Of a DNA stretch of 9,205 nt, positions 1 through 6,200 are shown in pieces. The DNA is from Clostridia bacterium (GTDB taxonomy: Bacteria; Bacillota; Clostridia; Oscillospirales; CAG-272), in assembly GCA_017455945.1 (NCBI GenBank), contig JAFTLM010000320.1:1-9205 (forward strand), written 5' to 3'. A program made the translations under genes and the position numbers. Within the stretch, counting starts at the first letter, position 1, and each line of letters opens with the position of its first letter. The notes under the pieces were generated by a model. It saw only the letters and a program-made list of their open reading frames with translations, had not been told where the DNA came from and ran no database searches.

Positions 1-3000
1 ATTGTGGTTGAAGCTTCTGTACGCAACCTCTCCGCATTCGGAGCAGGTATATCTGTAGCCTGTATGAGAGTCGAATCTTACAATAGTTCTGCTTGTGGGG
101 GTACCGTCAACGTGCTCACAGTCGGAACCGTTTACCTTGGGAACTGCAGGTGTATCGGTAGCTCCAAGCTCTACAAGCTTTGTATAAGAGAAGGTGGCAT
201 TTTCACCGAATGTGAAGGCTGTTGCACCCGTATATGTGCCGTCAGCAATCTTTTCGCCGTCAACGTACAGGGTGTATGCGTTGCCGTTTACTTTTACGGC
301 TACGGCAACGTTGCCATTATAGCTATCTGCCTCAAGAACAGCCGTGTCACCGAGAGAAAGGATTGTACCTGTGGTATCCTCGGGGATATTGGCATCGGTA
401 AACAGCCAATATTCGCCTGCGGGAGCTGTGTAAGAAACTGTCGCACCTTCGCTGATATAAGGAATATCGTCCTCAACCACAGACGTGATATATTCTTCGA
501 ACACTTCTCCGCAATAGCAGGTACAGGTATACTTAACCGCCGTATCGCCTACGGTAAACTTACAATCTGTACTCCACTTATCGGTACAGGTGTGAACATA
601 CTCGTTATACTTTGCCACAACAAGGTCGGAATAGTAGCTATACAGTACTGTATCGCCGCATCTGAACTGTGACAGTGTTGTAATCTTCTGCTGACACTTG
701 TCATAGACAAGCTCGCCGTTTATGTAGACCTTAATACCGCCCTCGGTAGAGGTCTTTCCGCCGGTCTGTCCTACAAGGGTTATCTGATATTGCTTTCCAA
801 GCTCCATAATATAATACGGAACGGGGAAATCTTCTTTTCCACTTATTTTTTCGGCAATAAGAATAGCATCGGGATATGCGTTGGCTTTAGCCACACCGTA
901 GCTTACACCGACTGCCTTTTCTGATTTTTCCGCAGCTGTGCTTGCAATCGCCTGGAGTTCTTCAAGAGTGGGGCAAGAACCGTCTTCTTTCTTTGCTATC
1001 GAATAAATTCTGAGCGCACTCTTATAGTCATTGAAGTCAATAAGAGTACCACCGCCGGCGCCTTTAGCGGCAACTGCGGTAATTATATCGGAACTATTAT
1101 TTAAATCAAGTGTATAAGAGAAAATATATTTATCCCCGGAAGCGTTGAATCCGTTACCGGATGAAACGCCGACACGCGATCCCTGAAGCGAGTATTCAAC
1201 AAATTTGTTTTCAAAAGCGGGGGTTGTACCTGAGCCCGTAAAGGTCTTCTTTACGTTAGGAGTCTGCTCTATATAAACACGAACTCCGCACTCGGAGCAA
1301 ATATAAGACCATACACCGTTGTTAGAGCCGTTAAGGCTTGTAACGGGAATTTCATACATACGGTAGGTTCCGTCAATAGGTGTATGTGTTACGCAGGGAG
1401 CAGAAACATAGTCCTCAACAGAGGAAACGTACGCACGGCTTTCATCGAGTACAGGAAGAAGCGCCATCCAGTTCACAAATTTATCAACTGCCTTTACGTT
1501 ACGGAGATTAACACCGTTTGCGGAAAGGACAATATCACTTCCCGAAATTGCAACAGCCTTGGCTGTATCGGCAAGAAGCCCCTCCACGTACAGATAAACG
1601 TCGTAGGCTCCTGCTGTTGCGGTGGGTTCAAGCTTTATTGCTACGTTATAAGTATTCTTTGCTGTCAAAGCGTTTCCTACAGCCGTCTGTCCGAGAAGCG
1701 AAAGTTTTCCGCTTTCGTCGGTAGCAAGAACGGTCTTATCGCCTATTGTAAGAAGGTCTGCGGCAGCTACCGTATAGTCTGCGGGGGTATTGAGGTCAAA
1801 CGCCAGCCAATAGCTACCGCTTGCGGGTGCTGTAAGAGCAAGAGACTTGCCGTTCAATATATCGCTTACATTATTAGCGATGGTTGAACCGATTGCATAA
1901 TCAACCGCATCAAGCGATTTACGCATTTTGTAGCCTTCAACCGCAGTAGTAAGGTCTGTTCCTGTAAAATACTTAGCAACAAATCCGTCGGGGGTATTTA
2001 CAGGCTCTACCTGATAATCGGCAGCGGAGGCGTCATCAATCTCTACCTTGACGTTATCAAGATCGACGTTTGCTGAATTATCAAAAAGACGGAAGGAATG
2101 GCTCGCATTTTTATTTCCGCCTGTGCTGTAGTTAATCGTGGAAAATTCTTTCTCACCAATATAGGTAACGACCTCCATATTGGAAGACGTGGTACGTGTA
2201 AACTTCATAGTTACGTTGAAAGGGTCATTCAACTTATACGTAACACGATTATCTTCGGTCATTGCCTCCGGCTTAATTGCCGAGCCGGTGGAAGCCTCGG
2301 TTTTTCCCGTGGGTATAGTCCACATACTATTTGTGGTATTAGCCTTTATGGTCACAACCTGGTCAGGTGCATAAAGATATCCCTCATCCGGCAAAAAGGT
2401 TTCAGAGCAATTGGTAAGTGCATAACCGTTTTCGTCAGTTGTCCAGGTAGGGATATTAGCAGGGGTTGCCTTAATATTCCAATTATATCCCGGAGCAATG
2501 AAGGTTATAACAGACGCTCCGCGGTAAAAAGTCGAAAGATTTTGGGCAGAATTATCGGAGGTTTTCGCTATATTTTGCGTACCGGACGTACCTCTGATGG
2601 TCATATCAAGACTTATGGAAAAGCTTTTCGGACCTTCGGAGGCAAAAAGAAGATCGAGTATAGTTTGTGATTTCGCATACTTATCCGCATTAAACGCAGA
2701 ATCTACCTTGTTGTTTATGTAGAAAGCGTTTCCGTTAAGATTAAGTACTTTATTGCCGTTCCTGTCGGCAATCGAAAGGTTCGGGTGTACAGCAGATGAA
2801 CCTACCTGGGTAAACCACAGACCGGTATTGGGAAGGTAATCTGTCAGCGTGGTCGTACTGCTGTCATAGTCGTCAAAGTCGATGCCTTGAAGGAGGTTAT
2901 AGGCAGGGTTGGTTGTAACGATTTCGGCTGCTTCGGTAACGGCTTCTTCAGCAGAAGCGGTAAACACGAAACAGGTAACCAAGCTGCTCATAACCATCAA

Positions 3001-3045
3001 CAACGCAAGAACCGTTGACAAAAGTTTGGTGGGTATGTTTTTCAT
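1..3045 (-). CDS. Giant secreted modular protein (protein B), paralogue of protein A, C-terminus outside window
   Basis: The frame is open from ATG at 3045 to the window edge (1015 codons, no stop), so the 3' end is missing. The start is supported by an AAGGAAG ribosome-binding site 8 nt upstream of the ATG, an upstream promoter, and a signal peptide: MKNIPTK n-region, hydrophobic core at about 8-30, ASA cleavage after residue 32. Visible order: YNLL...FD motif (49-58) also found in protein A; large beta-rich segment (about 85-335); linker ADYQVEPV (342-349) matching ADYQLTPV of A but without A's cysteines; LamG-like unit (about 395-525); C551/H554/C583/C586; beta-rich segment (600-812) resembling S4 of A, including AVAAKGAGG against A's AVAASGKGSGG; H818/C820/C841/C843/C845; a second LamG-like unit (868-962) very close to A 705-815 (KVNGNAYTLYVDGE); C976/H978/C1001/C1004. 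No enzyme motif is seen. Probably an extracellular binding protein related to A by duplication. Confidence 0.92.
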   Translation of the reverse strand, partial: MKNIPTKLLSTVLALLMVMSSLVTCFVFTASAEEAVTEAAEIVTTNPAYNLLQGIDFDDYDSSTTTLTDYLPNTGLWFTQVGSSAVHPNLSIADRNGNKVLNLNGNAFYINNKVDSAFNADKYAKSQTILDLLFASEGPKSFSISLDMTIRGTSGTQNIAKTSDNSAQNLSTFYRGASVITFIAPGYNWNIKATPANIPTWTTDENGYALTNCSETFLPDEGYLYAPDQVVTIKANTTNSMWTIPTGKTEASTGSAIKPEAMTEDNRVTYKLNDPFNVTMKFTRTTSSNMEVVTYIGEKEFSTINYSTGGNKNASHSFRLFDNSANVDLDNVKVEIDDASAADYQVEPVNTPDGFVAKYFTGTDLTTAVEGYKMRKSLDAVDYAIGSTIANNVSDILNGKSLALTAPASGSYWLAFDLNTPADYTVAAADLLTIGDKTVLATDESGKLSLLGQTAVGNALTAKNTYNVAIKLEPTATAGAYDVYLYVEGLLADTAKAVAISGSDIVLSANGVNLRNVKAVDKFVNWMALLPVLDESRAYVSSVEDYVSAPCVTHTPIDGTYRMYEIPVTSLNGSNNGVWSYICSECGVRVYIEQTPNVKKTFTGSGTTPAFENKFVEYSLQGSRVGVSSGNGFNASGDKYIFSYTLDLNNSSDIITAVAAKGAGGGTLIDFNDYKSALRIYSIAKKEDGSCPTLEELQAIASTAAEKSEKAVGVSYGVAKANAYPDAILIAEKISGKEDFPVPYYIMELGKQYQITLVGQTGGKTSTEGGIKVYINGELVYDKCQQKITTLSQFRCGDTVLYSYYSDLVVAKYNEYVHTCTDKWSTDCKFTVGDTAVKYTCTCYCGEVFEEYITSVVEDDIPYISEGATVSYTAPAGEYWLFTDANIPEDTTGTILSLGDTAVLEADSYNGNVAVAVKVNGNAYTLYVDGEKIADGTYTGATAFTFGENATFSYTKLVELGATDTPAVPKVNGSDCEHVDGTPTSRTIVRFDSHTGYRYTCSECGEVAYRSFNHN
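19..594 (-). repeat. Cassette copy B-2: HxC/CxC motif, LamG-like unit, CxH/CxxC ribbon
   Basis: Residues 818-1009 of protein B. Leading motif H818-T-C820 with C841-T-C843-Y-C845-G, plus an extra C828, so the ligand set is richer in cysteine than in protein A. The beta-rich unit has YTAPAGEYW (872-880), LGDTAVL (898-904) and KVNGNAYTLYVDGE (918-931). The closing motif is C976-E-H978 with C1001-S-E-C1004-G. The DNA around the LYxDGE hairpin (about 251-305) is visibly similar to that at 6862-6918 in protein A, with most differences at third codon positions. Confidence 0.7.
1273..1863 (-). repeat. Cassette copy B-1: LamG-like unit and CxxH/CxxC ribbon, leading Cys/His motif lost
   Basis: Residues 395-591 of protein B. 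The unit begins near LALTAPASGSYWLAFDLN (402-419), which matches the APTGEYW start of copy A-1, and has IGDKTVL (434-440) in place of IGDTALL. It ends with C551-V-T-H554-TPIDG and C583-S-E-C586-G-V-R-V-Y. No HxH/CxC motif precedes it. The preceding linker (342-349) resembles A's Cys-containing linker but lacks the cysteines. Confidence 0.65.
2950..3045 (-). other. Sec signal peptide of protein B
   Basis: Residues 1-32 contain two N-terminal lysines, a long hydrophobic core (LLSTVLALLMVMSSLVTCFVF) and a clear AxA-type end (T29-A30-S31-A32) before an acidic mature start (EEAVTE). Signal peptidase I cleavage after A32 is expected. C25 lies inside the core but in a poor lipobox context. Confidence 0.88.
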
Positions 3046-3051
3046 ATTTCT

Positions 3052-3058
3052 CTTCCTT
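3052..3058 (-). promoter_or_regulatory. Ribosome-binding site of protein B
   Basis: AAGGAAG on the minus strand (3058-3052) matches the AAGGAGG consensus at all but one position. Its AGGA core is 8 nt from the ATG at 3045. This fixes the start codon of protein B. Confidence 0.85.
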
Positions 3059-3099
3059 TCTTGGATAGAATTTACAAGTAGAAATAATACTACATAGTA

Positions 3100-3128
3100 A
3101 TGATACCACTCTTTTTACAAGTTGTCAA
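3100..3128 (-). promoter_or_regulatory. Sigma-A type promoter for protein B
   Basis: On the minus strand TTGACA (3128-3123) is a perfect -35 box. A 17-nt spacer separates it from TATCAT (3105-3100), one mismatch from TATAAT. The expected start of transcription is about 3093, giving a leader of about 48 nt. A/T-rich DNA just upstream of the -35 box (about 3131-3160, with A- and T-runs) could act as an UP element. No operator or riboswitch is recognisable in the short leader. Confidence 0.82.
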
Positions 3129-3141
3129 CATTTCAGAAATA

Positions 3142-3177
3142 AAAAAAGCTTTTTTGTTAAATATGCACAAAAAGTGC
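3142..3177. other. A/T palindrome and small hairpin upstream of the protein B promoter
   Basis: AAAAAAGCTTTTTT (3142-3155) is a perfect 14-bp palindrome. GCAC-AAAAA-GTGC (3165-3177) is a 4-bp stem with a 5-nt loop. Both lie upstream of the -35 box of protein B. The palindrome overlaps the expected UP-element position. It could be a protein-binding site or bent DNA. The GCAC hairpin, followed in the minus strand only by mixed sequence, is weak as a terminator. Confidence 0.35.
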
Positions 3178-3204
3178 GTGACGGAATTGGAAACGGAAGG
3201 AAGC

Positions 3205-3219
3205 GGGGGGTGACCCCTC
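3205..3219. repeat. GC-rich inverted repeat in the intergenic region
   Basis: Six G residues (3205-3210), a TGA centre and CCCCTC (3214-3219) can form a 6-bp stem that includes one G-T pair on the plus strand. It sits in an unusually GC-rich patch (about 3199-3234) within an otherwise A/T-rich spacer, directly beyond the terminator. The composition jump suggests an inserted or dispersed extragenic repeat rather than a regulatory site of either gene. Only one copy is visible here, so this remains a suggestion. Confidence 0.5.
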
Positions 3220-3235
3220 CCCTACGGAGTACGCA

Positions 3236-3265
3236 AAAGGGCTGAGTCATTTGACTCAGCCCTTT
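3236..3265 (-). terminator. Intrinsic terminator candidate after protein A
   Basis: A perfect 14-bp inverted repeat (AAAGGGCTGAGTCA, two-base centre, TGACTCAGCCCTTT) lies 17 bp beyond the protein A stop codon. In the minus-strand transcript the hairpin is followed by only four U residues before GC, so efficiency may be modest. The plus-strand side has a T-rich stretch at 3276-3284 further out. Its place between the A stop codon and the B promoter supports termination of the A transcript. Confidence 0.8.
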
Positions 3266-3282
3266 ACTTGGGTATTTGATTT

Positions 3283-6200
3283 TTATTCAGCCGCAACGGG
3301 GGCAACAATATCACCCTCAAGTACCATTCCCTTGAACACGAGCGGATACTCACGGTATCCTACTTTGCGTTCAATCTTAATGGAGTTGACCTCGCCTGCT
3401 ACAAGGTTCTCAACAGGAAGGTAGTTTCTTCCGTTGACAACGTCGTATTCAACAGCCGTTTCAGAACCGTTGAGGTAGAGGTTGAATGTTGCATTGGCAC
3501 CCGAATCGATAACGATAAACGCAGCGTTTGCGGATTCGGGGTTAACCGAGAACTCGTAATAAGCTCCGCCGCCGTAGAAGTAACCGTCTCTTACTACAAG
3601 ATCAAGCTCTTCGGTGCTTACGAAAGGCATTGTCTTCGTACCTGCGATAGTATTGTTAGCGTTATCCTTGTAGTAGTGACCTGTGTAGGTGATATTAGCC
3701 GCGTTGTCGGTTACGCTGTTCAAGGAATAATTATCATCGAACGCGTATACGGGAGCTTCGGAGCCATCATAGGTTACGTTAATCTTGACGGGTTCGCCAA
3801 GGTACTCAACGCCGCAAAGCACTACGTAAGGTCTATAGATGATATAGTAATTAGTACCTGCCTCAAATTTTACTTCTCCATCCCACTTAATGGGAAGAAT
3901 GGAAACGTATTTAAATCCGAGGTCACCTGCGGAAACGTCGTGGTCATTGTTTACAAATCCGCTGTAAACCGTATCCTCGCTTGCCTTTGCGTCCTTAACA
4001 AGAGCTCCGTTCTTGTAAAGCTGAACGTATCCGCCAACTTCATCGTAGTAGCGTCCGTTAAGACCCGAGATTATACGGATATCACCGCTAAGCTCTTTGT
4101 ACTGGAAGCCCCATACCTCTGCCGTATCGGAAGAACCGATGTTATAAGCATCATTAAGGGTTACGTTAACGCCAAAGCCGGTATAGCCGCCGTCAAGAAG
4201 TGTTACGTTCTCAACCTTTGCTCCGTCTGAAATATTGAAGTAGTGATGGTAAGCACTTACGTCTTCAACAACAGCAGTATCGAAGTGATATCTGAAGGTA
4301 CTTGTCATCTCGTCAAATACGATAACTATTTGCATAGGCTCGTTTGTAAGAGTATGCTCAAGCGATACGTATTGGTTTCCGTTTGTTTTGTATGCAAGCT
4401 CACCTGTAGATGCGTTTACAAACAAGGGCGAAAGCTTAACGTGGTCGCGGTTAAGCGAAACGAGAGGATAGTATGCATTCTCATTTGAAAGATTGTTGAG
4501 AGATGCGGTAAGCTCGAATACGCTGACCTGCTCTCCGAAGGTCATTCCCTCTTCAAGCGCAACGTCGTGAGAAGTCATTCCGTGCTGAGCCGCTTTTACC
4601 AAAGACAGATTATTGAAGTAGAAGCTACCGTAGTTTCCGTCGGTAAGTCTTATGGAATAGTTTCCAAGAAGCTGGTCGAAGTGAGCTTTGCCTGTACTTG
4701 TCTGCACGGACATCTTTACTCCGTCAACGTATATGGTATAAACGTACTCTGATTTTGCAATATTGGGCTCAACGTATATTGCTACATTATGAACGTCACC
4801 CGACTTGAAGGTAATAACAAAATCTTCCTCAGTCTTTGAAGTGGGACGGTCGCCCTGATAGGGACGTATACCTACTCTGTTGTTGTAGTAATAGTAATCA
4901 ACTTCCTTATATGTAACCTTTACGTAATCATTAAAGGTTCCGGCATCGACAGCCGCTTTATCCTCGTCAGAAAGAAGAACTCCGTATGCTCTCATCATCT
5001 GGACGTACACGTTAATATCTTCGGCAAAGAGTGCGAAGAACGAGCCGCCCGAACCCTTACCTGAAGCCGCTACCGCAAAAACCTGATCGGGCGAAACTGT
5101 ACCCGAAAGCTCAAAGCTGATCCAATAAGGCTCGGCACCAAGACCGATAGAAGCAACGTCAACAGGTATAAACTTTGCACCTTCTACAGCAGTCAATCTG
5201 TCGCCGTATATATCGAAATCGGCAGGAGAAGTAAGGGTAGCCTTACCCAACGCCTTCTTTACGGAGGTTGCCGCCTTATGCGTTGCGTTTACGTTCAGAG
5301 TTTCGCCCTGCATTTCATAAACACGCTCTCCGCAAGCAGAACAGATGTAAGAGTAAATAAGCTTATTAACACCTCTCATACCGCTTGAGTAGGTTTTACC
5401 GGGAACTGTTATGAACTGATATCCGTCATCGGTGGGAGTGTGGATACAGGTACTTACGTAGCTGTCCGAATATGCGGGAGCAACGGGAGTGAAGTAATCA
5501 CCAAGCTCTGCTACCTTTGTATAAAGGAAGTTAATATCGGCAAGTCCGTCCGCACCGAGAGTGAGACTTGTATCGCCGTTAACGACATACGCACCGACTT
5601 CAACACCGTTTACGTAAAGTCTGATAGTATTTTCGTTAAAGTGAAGCATATTGTATGCTATCTGAACAGTGGTGTTTGCTTCAACATCGGCTATCTCCTC
5701 GCCGTTCTTGTCAACAAGCTTGCCTCCGTTAAGCGAAAGCAATGCTTCTGTGCCAAGTGTAAGAAGATTGGTGTCGGAAAGCTTAGCAATATGAATATCG
5801 GTTGCAAACCAATAGTCACGGTCGGCGGGAAGCGTTACTGTGCCATTGCCTTCTATTCTTGCAGAAAGCGCACCGGCAAGATTTTCGGAAATGGAGTTCT
5901 CTTTGAATACTTTTGCACCGCAATAGCAATCAGCGTCGCTGTGACCGAGCCAGGTATCTGCCGAGTTTACGGTAATGTCGGCAGCATAATCTGTGGTATG
6001 CTCGTGGGCACGGGTAAAGCGGAGATTCTTCATAGAGAAATTCAACTGTGTACCGTCATTGATTCTGATGTAATTGCCATTCCATGTGCCGCTATAATCC
6101 AAATAATCTGTCCAGGTATACTTATGCTCGCCGTTTACGTATATTTCAAGATCTCTTGTCTCTGTATTTACGTATATTGAGAAATGGACCGTTTCACCTG

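Noticed and set aside
4..672. Open frame of 222 codons on the plus strand
   Set aside because: Antisense to protein B. The frame of B is continuous across the whole region and carries cassette motifs, while this product shows none.
2098..2670. Open frame of 190 codons on the plus strand
   Set aside because: Antisense to the first sandwich of protein B, with no supporting start signal or recognisable motif.
2971..2982. Possible lipobox LVTC (residues 22-25) in the signal peptide of protein B
   Set aside because: Threonine at -1 is unusual for a lipobox, the cysteine lies within the hydrophobic core, and a good AxA signal peptidase I site follows at residue 32.
5440..6180. Open frame of 246 codons on the plus strand
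   Set aside because: It lies entirely antisense to protein A, whose frame has a signal peptide and repeating domains. Its product is an unpatterned Cys/Ile/Val-rich string with no domain or ribosome-binding site that I can see.
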